Assembly (NCBI GenBank): GCA_930367205.1
Contig: OV884009.1
Location: forward strand, 124,938,639-125,002,638
Direction: 5' to 3'
From: Acanthosoma haemorrhoidale
Lineage: Eukaryota > Arthropoda > Insecta > Hemiptera > Acanthosomatidae
Length of the DNA stretch: 64,000 bases
Numbering within the stretch: the first letter of the stretch is position 1; each line of letters opens with the position of its first letter. Below, one piece after another: positions 34,111-46,851 of this stretch. The position numbers and the translations under genes were made by a program. Below the pieces are notes generated by a model. It had not been told where the DNA came from. It saw nothing but the letters and a program-made list of their open reading frames with translations, and did not search any database.

Positions 34111-35535
34111 GGCTTTTATCCTACCTTTTACTCTAGCAGCAGAGGATACACCCTAGCTAAACTAATACTTTCACAGAACTTCAGTTCACCATCAATAGCA
34201 AAATCGATCACTGGACTTCTAGCGCCCTATCATCCCAATTATTCACAGCTTAATACGAACATATTATAAAGGTTATTAGAGGATCCGGGGCTGATATTAG
34301 GTTCATTATTGTCATTAGTTGTTGTGACAAAAAGTATTATCATATATATTCATATCATTCCATTTATTCACAGCTTCAGTTTACCATCGATTGCCAAATC
34401 GTTCACTAGACTTCTAGCGCCCTATAATCTCATTCATTCACAGCTTAATACGACGATAGTAAAAAGGGTATCAGAGGATCCAGGGCTGATATTAGGTTGA
34501 TTATAGTCATAATGTGTCATAAAAGAAAGTAAGGAGAGGCTTTTATCCTACCTTTTACTCTAGCAGCAGAAGATAAACTCTAGCTAGACTAATACTTCCA
34601 CAGAACTTCAGTTCACCATCAATAGCCAAATCCTTCACTCGACTTCTAGCGCCCTATCATCCCATTCATTGACAGCTTAATACGAACGTACATTAAAGGG
34701 TATTAGAGGATACAGTGCTGATATTAGTTTCATTATTATCATAAGGTGTCGTGAAAGAAAGTAAGAAGAGGCTTTTATCCTACCTTTTACTCTAGCAGCA
34801 GAGGATAAACTCTAGCTAGACTAATACTTCCACGGAACTTCAGTTCACCATCAATAGCCAAATCCTTTGCTTGACTTTTAGCGCCCTATCATCCCATTCA
34901 TTCACAGCTTGATACGAACATATATTAAAGGGTATTAGAGGATACAGGGCTGTGTTAGGTTCAATTATTGTCATAAGGTGTCGTGAAAGAAAGTATGAAG
35001 AGGCTTTTATCCTACCTTTTACTCTAGCAGCAGAGGATACACCCTAGCTAAACTAATACTTTCACAGAACTTCAGTTCACCATCAATAGCAAAATCGATC
35101 ACTAGACTTCTAACGCCCTATCATCCCATTTATTCACAGCTTCAGTTTACCATCGGATGCCAAATCGTTCACTAAACTTCTAGCGCCCTATAATCTCATT
35201 CATTCACAGCTTAATACGACGATATTAAGAAGGGTATCAGAGGATCCAGGGCTGATATTAGGTTGATTATAGTCATAATGTGTCATAAAAGAAAGTAAGG
35301 AGAGGCTTTTATCCTACATTTTACTCTAGCAGCAGAGGATAAACTGTAGCTAGACTAATACATCCACGGAACTTCAGTTCACCATCAATAGCCAAATCCT
35401 TCACTCGACTTCTAGCGCCCTATTATCCCATTCATTCACAGCTTAATACGAACATACATTAAAGGGTATTAGAGGATACAGAGCTGATATTAGTTTCATA
35501 ATTATCATAAGGTATCGTGAAAGAAAGTAAGAAGA
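34111..35535 (+). repeat. 1657-bp tandem duplication, copy 2, one monomer shorter (1425 bp)
   Basis: Matches 32454-34110 apart from scattered substitutions and the loss of one 232-bp monomer. A one-monomer length change is what unequal crossing-over between monomers would produce. Both copies recur at 53233-54889 and 54890-56314 as part of the 20779-bp duplication. Confidence 0.88.
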
Positions 35536-38118
35536 GGCTTTTATCCTACCTCTTACTCTAGCAGCAGAGGATACATCCTAGCTAGACTAATACTTCCACG
35601 TAACTTCAGTTCACCATCAATAGCCAAATCATTCGCTCGACTTCTAGCGCCCTATCATCCCATTCATACACAGCTGGATACGAACATATATTAAAGGTTA
35701 TTAGAGGATACCGGTCTGATATTAGGTTCATTATTGTCATAAGGTGTCGTGATTAAAAGTAAGAAGAGGCTTTTATCCTACCTCCTACTCTAGCAGCAGA
35801 GGATACATCCTAGCTAGACTAACACTTCCACAGAACATCAGTTCACCAACAGTAGCCAAATCCTTCACTCGAGTTCTAGTGCCTTATCATCTCATTCATT
35901 CTAAGCTTAATATGAACATATATTAAAGGGTATTAGAGGATACAGGGCTGTGTTAGGTTCAATTATTGTCATAAGGTGTTAAGACAGAAAGAGGAAAAGG
36001 GCTTTTATCCTACCTCTTTCTCTAGGAGCAGAGGATACACCCTAGCTAGACGATACTTCCACGTAACTTTAGTTCACCATCAATAGCCAAATCCTTAGCT
36101 CGACTTCTAGCGCCCTATCATCCCATTAATTCACAGCTTGATACGAACATATATTAAAGGGTATTAGAGGATACAAGGCTGATATTAGGTTCATTATTGT
36201 CATAAGGTGTCGTGAAAGAAAGAAAGAAGAGGCTTTTATCCCACCTCTTACTCTAGCAGCAGAGGATACATCCTAGCTAGACTAATACTTCCACGTAACT
36301 TTAGTTCACCATCAATAGCCAAATCCTTCGCTCGACTTCTAGCGCCCTATCATCCCATTCATACACAGCTGGATACGAACATATATTCAAGGTTATTAGA
36401 GGATACCGGTCTGATATTAGGTTCATTATTGTCATATTGTGTCATAAAAGAAAGTAAGAAGAGGCTTTTATCCTACCTCTTACTCTAGCAGCAGAGGATA
36501 CATCCTAGCTAGACTAATACTTCCACGTAACTTCAGTTCACCATCAATAGCCAAATCCTTCACTAGACTTCTAGCGCCCTATAATCTCATTCATTCACAG
36601 CTTAATACGACGATATTAAAAAGGGTATCAGAGGATCCAGGGCTGATATTAGGTTGATTATAGTCATAATGTGTCATAAAAGAAAGTAAGGTGAGGCTTT
36701 TATCCTACCTTTTACTCTAGCAGCAGAGGATAAACTCTAGCTAGACTAATACTTCCTTGGAACTTCAGTTTAACATCAATAGCCAAATCATTCGCTCGAC
36801 TTCTAGCGCCCTATCATCCCATTCATTCAAAGCTTAATACGAACATAAATAAAAGGGTATTGGAGGATCTAGGGTTGATACTAAGTTGATTATAGTCATA
36901 ATGTGTCGTGACAGAAAGTAAGATGAGGCTTTTATCCTACCTCTTACTTTAGCAGCAGAAAATACACCCTAGCCAGGCTAATACTTTCACGGAACTTTAG
37001 TTTAACATCAATAGCCAAATCATTCGCTCGACTTCTAGCGCCCTATCATCCCATTCATTCAAAGCTTAATACGAACATAAATAAAAGGGTATTGGAGGAT
37101 CTAGGGCTGATACTAAGTTGATTATAGTTATAATGTGTCATGAAAGAAAGTATGGAGAGGCTTTTATCCTACCTTTTACTCTATCAGCAGAGGATACACC
37201 CTAGCTAAACTAATACTTTCACAGAACTTCAGTTCACCATCAATAGCAAAATCGATCACTAGACTTCTAACGCCCTATCATCCCATTTATTCACAGCTTC
37301 AGTTTACCATCGATTGCCAAATCGTTTACTAGACTTCTAGCGCCCTATAATCTCATTCATTCACAGCTTAATACAAACATACATTAAAGGGTATTAGAGG
37401 ATACAGAGCTGATATTAGTTTCATTATTATCATAAGGTGTCGTGAAAGAAAGTAAGAAGAGGCTTTTATCCTACCACTTACTCTAGCAGCAGAGGATACA
37501 TCCTAGCTAGACTAATACTTTCACAGAACTTCAGTTCACCATCAATAGCAAAATCGATCACTAGACTTCTAGCGCCCTATCATCCCATTTATTCACAGCT
37601 TAATACGAATACATATTAAAGGGTATTGGATGATCTAGGGCTGATACTAAGTTGATTATAGTCATAATGTGTCATGAAAGAAAGTATGGAGAGGCTTTTA
37701 TCCTACCTTTTACTCTATCAGCAGAGGATACACGCTAGCTAGACTAATACTTCCACGGAACTTCAGTTCACCATCAATAGCCAAATCCTTTGCTCGACTT
37801 TTAGCGCCCTATCATCCCATTTATTCACAGCTTCAGTTTACCATCGATTGCCAAATCGTTCACTAGACTTCTAGCGCCCTATAATCTCATTCATTCACAG
37901 CTTAATACGATGATATTAAAAAGGGTATCAGAGGATCCAGGGCTGATATTAGGTTGATTATAGTCATAATGTGTCATAAAAGAAAGTAAGGTGAGGCTTT
38001 TATCCTACCTTTTACTCTAGCAGCAGAGGATAAACTCTAGCTAGACTAATACTTCCACGTAACTTCAGTTCACCATTAATAGCCAATCCTTCACTCGACT
38101 TCTAGCGCCCTATCATCC
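35536..38118 (+). repeat. Second-subfamily satellite monomers without a higher-order period
   Basis: About eleven monomers, mixed normal and long forms. Two neighbouring monomers near 36775-37130 share TTTAACATCAATAGCC, AACATAAATAAAAGGG and GGAGGATCTAGGG variants and are 232 bp apart. The block recurs at offset 20779 (56315-58897). No gene is seen. Confidence 0.88.
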
Positions 38119-41100
38119 CATTCATTCACAGCTTAACACGAACATACATTAAAGAGTATTAGAGGATCCAGGGCTGATATGAAGTTTATTATAGTCATAA
38201 TCTGTCATGAATGAAAGTAAGGAGAGGCATTTATCCTACCTTTTACTCTAGCAGCAGAGGATAAACTCTAGCTAGACTAATACTTCCACGGAACTTCAGT
38301 TTACCATCAATAGCCAAATCCTTCACTCGACTTCTAGCGCCCTATCATCCCATTCATTCACAGCTTAATACGAATACATATTAAAGGGTATTAGAGGATC
38401 CAGGGCTGATATTAAGTTTATTATAGTCATAATGTGTCATGAAAGAAAGTAAGGAGAGGCTTTTATCCTACCTTTTACTCTAGCAGCAGAGGATACATCC
38501 TAGCTAAACTAATACTTTCACAGAACTTCAGTTTACCATCAATAGCAAAATCGATCACTAGACTTCTAGCGCCCTATTATCCTAATTATTCACAGCTTAA
38601 TACGAACATATTATAAAGGTTATTAGAGGATACAGGGCTGATATTAGGTTCATTATTGTCATTAGTTGTTGTGACAGAAAGTAAGAAGAGGCTTTTATCC
38701 TACCTCTTACTCTAGCAGCAGAGGATACATCCTAGCTAGACTAATACTTCCACGTAACTTCAGTTCACCATCAATAGCCAAATCTTTCGCTCGACTTCTA
38801 GCGCCCTATCATCCCATTCATTCACAGCTTGATACAAACATATATTAAAGGTTATTAGAGGATAAAGGGCTGATATAAGGTTTATTATTGTCATAAGGTG
38901 TCGTGAAAGTAAGTATGAAGAGGCTTTTATCCAACCCCTTACTCTAGCAGCAGAGGATACACCCTAGCTAGACTAATACTTCCACGGAACTTCAGTTCAT
39001 CATCAATAGTGAAATCCTTCGTTCGACTTCTAGTGCCTAATTATCTCATTCATTCTAAGCTTAATACGACGATATTAAAAAGGGTATCAGAGGATCCAGG
39101 GCTGATATTAGGTTCTTTATTGTTATAAGGTGTCGTGACAAAAAGTAATAAGAGGCTTTTATCCTACCTCTCACTCTAGCAGCAGAAGATACACCCTAGC
39201 TAGACTAAAACTTCCTTAGAACTTCAGTTCACCAACAAGTGCCAAATCCTTAGCTCGACTTCTAGTGCCTAATCATCTCATTCATTCTAAGCTTAATACG
39301 AACATATACCAAAGTGTATTAGAGGATACAGGGCTGATATAAAGTTTATTATTTTCATAAGGTGTCGTGACAGAACGCAAGAAGAGGCTTTTATCCTTCC
39401 TCTTACTCTAGCAGCAGAGGATACACCCTAGCTAGACTAATCCTTCCACGGAACTTCAGTTCATCATCAATAGTGACATCCTTAGCTCGTCTTCTAGTGC
39501 CCTATCATCCCATTTATTCACAGCTTAATACGAATACATATTAAAGGGTATTAGAGGATCCAGGGCTGATATTAAGTTTATTATAGTCATAATGTGTCAT
39601 GAAAGAAAGTAAGGAGAGGCTTTTATCCTACCTTTTACTCTAGCAGCAGAGGATACACCCTAGCTAAACTAATACTTTCACAGAACTTCAGTTTACCATC
39701 AATAGCAAAATCGATCACTAGACTTCTAGCGCCCTATTATCCCAATTATTCACAGCTTAATACGAACATATTATAAAGGTTATTAGAGGATATAGGGCTG
39801 ATATTAGGTTCATTATTGTCATTAGTTGTTGTGACAGAAAGTAAGAAGAGGCTTTTATCCTACCTCTTACTCTAACAGCAGAGGATACATCCTAGCTAGA
39901 CTAATACTTCCACGTAACTTCAGTTCACCATCAATAGCAAAATCGATCACTAGACTTCTAACGCCCTATCATCCCATTTATTCACAGCTTCAGTTTACCA
40001 TCAATTGCCAAATCGTTCACTAGACTTCTAGCGCCCTATAATCTCATTCATTCACAGCTTAATACGACGATATTAAGAAGGGTATCAGAGGATCCAGGGC
40101 TGATATTAGGTTGATTATAGTCATAATGTGTCATAAAAGAAAGTAAGGAGAGGCTTTTATCCTACCTTTTACTCTAGCAGCAGAGGATAAACTCTAGCTA
40201 GACTAATACTTCCACGGAACTTCAGTTCACCATCAATAGCAAAATCGATCACTAGACTTCTAGCGCCCTATCATCCCATTTATTCACAGCTTCAGTTTAC
40301 CATCGATTGCCAAATCGTTCACTAGACTTCTAGCGCCCTATAATCTCATTCATTCACAGCTTAATACGACGATATTAAAAAGGGTATCAGAGGATCCAGG
40401 GCTGATATTAGGTTGATTATAGTCATAATGTGTCATAAAAGAAAGTAAGGTGAGGCTTTTATCCTACCTTTAACTCTAGCAGCAGAGGATACATCCTAGC
40501 TAGACTAATACTTCCACGGAACTTCAGTTCACCATCAATAGCCAAATCCTTCACTCGACTTCTAGCGCCCTATCATCCCATTCATTTACAGCTTAATACG
40601 AACATACATTAAAGGGTATTAGAGGATACAGAGCTGATATTAGTTTCATTATTATCATAAGGTGTCGTGAAAGAAAGTAAGAAGAGGGTTTTATCCTACC
40701 TCTCACTCTAGCAGCAGAAGATACACCCTAGCTAGACTAACACTTCCACAGAATATCAGTTCACCAACAGTAGCCAAATCCTTCACTCGAGTTCTAGCGC
40801 CCTATCATTCCATTTATTCACAGCTTAATACGAATACATATTAAAGGGTATTAGAGGATCCAGGGCTGATACTAAGTTGATTATAGTCATAATGTGTCAT
40901 GAAAGAAAGTATGGAGAGGCTTTTATCCTACCTTTTACTCTAGCAGCAGAGGATACACCCTAGCTAAACTAATACTTTCACAGAACTTCAGTTCACCATC
41001 AATAGCAAAATCGATCACTGGACTTCTAGCGCCCTATTATCCCAATTATTCACAGCTTAATACGAACATATTATAAAGGTTATTAGAGGATCCGGGGCTG

Positions 41101-41237
41101 ATATTAGGTTCATTATTGTCATTAGTTGTTGTGACAAAAAGTATTATCATATATATTCATATCATTCCATTTATTCACAGCTTCAGTTTACCATCGATTG
41201 CCAAATCGTTCACTAGACTTCTAGCGCCCTATAATCT
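38119..41237 (+). repeat. 3119-bp tandem duplication, copy 1
   Basis: Starts at CATTCATTCACAGCTTAACACG and recurs at 41238 (offset 3119). After about 38820 the offset becomes 2957, shown by CCTTAGAACTTCAG at 39214 and 42171. Copy 1 therefore has 162 bp more than copy 2: one extra 232-bp monomer (GATACAAACATATATT, GTAAGTATGAAGAGG) while copy 2 has a 70-bp long-form insertion in its place. Confidence 0.88.
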
Positions 41238-44194
41238 CATTCATTCACAGCTTAACACGAACATACATTAAAGAGTATTAGAGGATCCAGGGCTAATATG
41301 AAGTTTATTATAGTCATAATGTGTCATGAATGAAAGTAAGGAGAGGCATTTATCCTACCTTTTACTCTAGCAGCAGAGGATAAACTCTAGCTAGACTAAT
41401 ACTTCCACGGAACTTCAGTTTACCATCAATAGCCAAATCCTTCACTCGACTTCTAGCGCCCTATCATCCCATTAATTCACAGCTTAATACGAATACATAT
41501 TAAAGGGTATTAGAGGATCCAGGGCTGATATTAAGTTTATTATAGTCATAATGTGTCATGAAAGAAAGTAAGGAGAGGCTTTTATCCTACCTTTTACTCT
41601 AGTAGCAGAGGATACATCCTAGCTAAACTAATACTTTCACAGAACTTCAGTTTACCATCAATAGCAAAATCGATCACTAGACTTCTAGCGCCCTATTATC
41701 CCAATTATTCACAGCTTAATACGAACATATTATAAAGGTTATTAGAGGATACAGGGCTGATATTAGGTTCATTATTGTCATTAGTTGTTGTGACAGAAAG
41801 TAAGAAGAGGCTTTTATCCTACCTCTTACTCTAGCAGCAGAGGATACATCCTAGCTAGACTAATACTTCCACGTAACTTCAGTTCACCATCAATAACCAA
41901 ATCTTTCGCTCGACTTCTAGCGCCCTATCATCCCATTCATTCACAGCTTCAGTTTACCATCGATTGCCAAATCGTTCACTAGACTTCTAGCGCCCTATAA
42001 TCTCATTCATTCACAGCATAATACGACGATATTAAAAAGGGTATCAGAGGATCCAGGGCTGATATTAGGTTCTTTATTGTTATAAGGTGTCGTGACAAAA
42101 AGTAATAAGAGGCTTTTATCCTACCTCTCACTCTAGCAGCAGAAGATACACCCTAGCTAGACTAAAACTTCCTTAGAACTTCAGTTCACCAACAAGTGCC
42201 AAATCCTTAGCTCGACTTCTAGTGCCTAATCATCTCATTCATTCTAAGCTTAATACGAACATATACCAAAGTGTATTAGAGGATACAGGGCTGATATAAA
42301 GTTTATTATTTTCATAAGGTGTCGTGACAGAACGCAAGAAGAGGCTTTTATCCTTCCTCTTACTCTAGCAGCAGAGGATACACCCTAGCTAGACTAATCC
42401 TTCCACGGAACTTCAGTTCATCATCAATAGTGACATCCTTAGCTCGTCTTCTAGTGCCCTATCATCCCATTTATTCACAGCTTAATACGAATACATATTA
42501 AAGGGTATTAGAGGATCCAGGGCTGATATTAAGTTTATTATAGTCATAATGTGTCATGAAAGAAAGTAAGGAGAGGCTTTTATCCTACCTTTTACTCTAG
42601 CAGCAGAGGATACATCCTAGCTAAACTAATACTTTCACAGAACTTCAGTTTACCATCAATAGCAAAATCGATCACTAGACTTCTAGCGCCCTATTATCCC
42701 AATTATTCACAGCTTAATACGAACATATTATAAAGGTTATTAGAGGATATAGGGCTGATATTAGGTTCATTATTGTCATTAGTTGTTGTGACAGAAAGTA
42801 AGAAGAGGCTTTTATCCTACCTCTTACTCTAACAGCAGAGGATACATCCTAGCTAGACTAATACTTCCACGTAACTTCAGTTCACCATCAATAGCAAAAT
42901 CGATCACTAGACTTCTAACGCCCTATCATCCCATTTATTCACAGCTTCAGTTTACCATCAATTGCCAAATCGTTCACTAGACTTCTAGCGCCCTATAATC
43001 TCATTCATTCACAGCTTAATACGACGATATTAAGAAGGGTATCAGAGGATCCAGGGCTGATATTAGGTTGATTATAGTCATAATGTGTCATAAAAGAAAG
43101 TAAGGAGAGGCTTTTATCCTACCTTTTACTCTAGCAGCAGAGGATAAACTCTAGCTAGACTAATACTTCCACGGAACTTCAGTTCACCATCAATAGCAAA
43201 ATCGATCACTAGACTTCTAGCGCCCTATCATCCCATTTATTCACAGCTTCAGTTTACCATCGATTGCCAAATCGTTCACTAGACTTCTAGCGCCCTATAA
43301 TCTCATTCATTCACAGCTTAATACGACGATATTAAAAAGGGTATCAGAGGATCCAGGGCTGATATTAGGTTGATTATAGTCATAATGTGTCATAAAAGAA
43401 AGTAAGGTGAGGCTTTTATCCTACCTTTAACTCTAGCAGCAGAGGATACATCCTAGCTAGACTAATACTTCCACGGAACTTCAGTTCACCATCAATAGCC
43501 AAATCCTTCACTCGACTTCTAGCGCCCTATCATCCCATTCATTTACAGCTTAATACGAACATACATTAAAGGGTATTAGAGGATACAGAGCTGATATTAG
43601 TTTCATTATTATCATAAGGTGTCGTGAAAGAAAGTAAGAAGAGGGTTTTATCCTACCTCTTACTCTAGCAGCAGAAGATACACCCTAGCTAGACTAACAC
43701 TTCCACAGAATATCAGTTCACCAACAGTAGCCAAATCCTTCACTCGAGTTCTAGCGCCCTATCATTCCATTTATTCACAGCTTAATACGAATACATATTA
43801 AAGGGTATTAGAGGATCCAGGGCTGATACTAAGTTGATTATAGTCATAATGTGTCATGAAAGAAAGTATGGAGAGGCTTTTATCCTACCTTTTACTCTAG
43901 CAGCAGAGGATACACCCTAGCTAAACTAATACTTTCACAGAACTTCAGTTCACCATCAATAGCAAAATCGATCACTGGACTTCTAGCGCCCTATTATCCC
44001 AATTATTCACAGCTTAATACGAACATATTATAAAGGTTATTAGAGGATCCGGGGCTGATATTAGGTTCATTATTGTCATTAGTTGTTGTGACAAAAAGTA
44101 TTATCATATATATTCATATCATTCCATTTATTCACAGCTTCAGTTTACCATCGATTGCCAAATCGTTCACTAGACTTCTAGCGCCCTATAATCT
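41238..44194 (+). repeat. 3119-bp tandem duplication, copy 2 (2957 bp)
   Basis: Matches 38119-41237 except for the 162-bp net difference and a few substitutions, such as GGGCTAATATGAAG against GGGCTGATATGAAG. It ends at the filler-bearing junction, after which 44195 onward no longer matches. Both copies reappear at 58898-62016 and from 62017 to the window end. Confidence 0.88.
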
Positions 44195-44320
44195 CATTCA
44201 TTCACAGCTTAATACGACGATAATAAAAAGGGTATCAGAGGATCCAGGGCTGATATTAGGTTGATTATAGTCATAATGTGTCATAAAAGAAAGTAAGGAG
44301 AGGCTTTAATCCTACCTTTT
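44195..44320 (+). repeat. Half-monomer linker between duplications
   Basis: About half a satellite monomer joining the 3-kb duplication to the 1230-bp duplication. It reads GCTTAATACGACGATAATAAAAAGG and CTTTAATCCTACC, a minor variant of the usual CTTTTATCCTACC. Confidence 0.8.
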
Positions 44321-45550
44321 ACTCTAGCAGCAGAGGATACATCCTAGCTAGACTAATACTTCCACGTAACTTCAGTTCACCATCAATAGCCAAATCCTTC
44401 ACTCGACTTCTAGCGCCCTATCATCCCATTCATTCACAGCTTCAGTTTACCATCGATTGCCAAATCGTTCACTAGACTTCTAGCGCCCTATAATCTCATT
44501 AATTCACAGCTTAATACGACGATATTAAAAAGGGTATCAGAGGATCCAGGGCTGATATTAGGTTGACTATAGTCATAATGTGTCATGAAAGAAACTAAGG
44601 AGAGGCTTTTATCCTACCTTTTACTCTAGCAGCAGAGGATACACCCTAGCTAAACTAATACTTTCACAGAACTTCAGTTCACCATCAATAGCCAAATCCT
44701 TCACTCGACTTCTAGCGCCCTATCATCCCATTCATTCACAGCTTAATACGAACATATTATAAAGGTTATTAGAGGATACAGGGCTGATATTAGGTTCAAC
44801 ATTGTCATTAGTTGTTGTGACAGAAAGTAAGAAGAGGCTTTTATCCTACCTCTTACTCTAGCAGCAGAGGATACATCCTAGCTAAACTAATACTTTCACA
44901 GAACTTCAGTTCTCCATCAATAGCAAAATCGATCACTAGACTTCTAGCGCCCTATCATCCCATTTATTCACAGCTTAATACGAATACATATTAAAGGGTA
45001 TTAGAGGATCCAGGGCTGATATTAAGTTTATTATAGTCATAATGTGTCATGAAAGAAAGTAAGGAGAGGCTTTTATCCTACCTTTTACTCTAGCAGCAGA
45101 GGATACATCCTAGCTAAACTAATACTTTCACAGAACTTCAGTTCACCATCAATAGCAAAATCGATCACTAGACTTCTAGCGCCCTATTATCACAATTATT
45201 CACAGCTTAATACGAACATATTATAAAGGTTATTAGAGGATACAGGGCTGATATTAGGTTCATTATTGTCATTAGTTGTTGTGACAGAAAGTAAGAAGCG
45301 ACTTTTATCCTACCTCTTACTCTAGCAGCAGAGGATACATCCTAGCTAGACTAATACTTCCACGTAACTTCAGTTCACCATCAATAGCCAAATCCTTCGC
45401 TCAACTTCTAGCGCCCTATCATCCCATTTATTCACAGCTTGATACGAACATATATTAAAGGTTATTAGAGGATACAGGGCTGATATTAGGTTCATTATTG
45501 TCATAAGGTGTCGTGAAAGAAAGTAAGAAGAGGCTTTTATCCGACCCCTT
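44321..45550 (+). repeat. 1230-bp tandem duplication, copy 1
   Basis: Five monomers, one in the long form (5 x 232 + 70 = 1230). Marked by the private variant GAAAGAAACTAAGG at 44587, which recurs at 45817. No gene. Confidence 0.85.
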
Positions 45551-46450
45551 ACTCTAGCAGCAGAGGATACATCCTAGCTAGACTAATACTTCCACGTAAC
45601 TTCAGTTCACCATCAATAGCCAAATCCTTCGCTCGAGTTCTAACGCCCTATCATCCCATTCATTCACAGCTTCAGTTTACCATCGATTGCCAAATCGTTC
45701 ACTAGACTTCTAGCGCCCTATAATCTCATTCATTCACAGCTTAATACGACGATATTAAAAAGGGTATCATAGGATCCAGGGCTGATATTAGGTTGATTAT
45801 AGTCATAATGTGTCATGAAAGAAACTAAGGAGAGGCTTTTATCCTACCTTTTACTCTAGCAGCAGAAGATACACCCTAGCTAAACTAATACTTTCACAGA
45901 ACTTCAGTTCACCATCAATAGCCAAATCCCTCACTCGACTTCTAGCGCCCTATCATCCCATTCATTCACAGCTTAATACGAACATATTATAAAGGTTATT
46001 GGAGGATACAGGGCTGATATTAGGTTCAATATTGTCATTAGTTGTTGTGACAGAAAGTAAGAAGAGGCTTTTATCCTACGTCTTACTCTAGCAGCAGAGA
46101 ATACATCCAAGCTAAACTAATACTTTCACAGAACTTCAGTTCACCATCAATAGCAAAATCGATAACTAGACTTCTAGCGCCCTATCATCCCATTTATTCA
46201 CAGCTTAATACGGATACATATTAAAGGGTATTAGAGGATCCAGGGCTGATATTAAGTTTATTATAGTCAGAATGTGTCATGAAAGAAAGTAAGGAGAGGC
46301 TTTTATCCTACCTTTTACTCTAGCAGCAGAGGATACATCCTAGCTAAACTAATACTTTCACAGAACTTCAGTTCACCATCAATAGCGAAATCGATCACTA
46401 GACTTCTAGCGCCCTATTATCCCAATTATTCACAGCTTAATACGAACATA
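45551..46450 (+). repeat. 1230-bp tandem duplication, copy 2, partial
   Basis: Matches copy 1 for about 900 bp with scattered substitutions. It diverges near 46450, where it reads ACGAACATATATTAAAGGG instead of ACGAACATATTATAAAGG. Confidence 0.83.
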
Positions 46451-46851
46451 TATTAAAGGGTATTAGAGGTTACAGGGCTGATATTAGGTTCATTGTTGTC
46501 ATAAGGTGTCGTGACAGAAAGTAAGAAGAGGCTTTTATATTACCTCTTACTCTAGCAGCAGAGGATACACGCTAGCTAGACTAATACTTCCACGGAACTT
46601 CAGTTCACCATCAATAGCCAAATCCTTTGCTCGACTTTTAGCGCCCTATCATCCCATTTATTCACAGCTTGATACGAACATATATTAAAGGTTATTAGAG
46701 GATACAGGGCTGATATTAGGTTCATTATTGTCATAAGGTGTCGTGAAAGAATGTAAGAAGAGGCTTTTATCCTACCTTTTACTCTAGCAGCAGAGAATAA
46801 ACTCTAGCTAGACTAATACTTCCACGTAACTTCAGTTCACCATCAATAGCA
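46451..46851 (+). repeat. Satellite monomers up to the 20.8-kb duplication boundary
   Basis: Just under two monomers of the second subfamily. At about 46852 (AAAATCCTTCGCTCAAATTCTC) the sequence starts to follow the satellite from 26073 onward. No feature other than satellite is seen. Confidence 0.85.
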
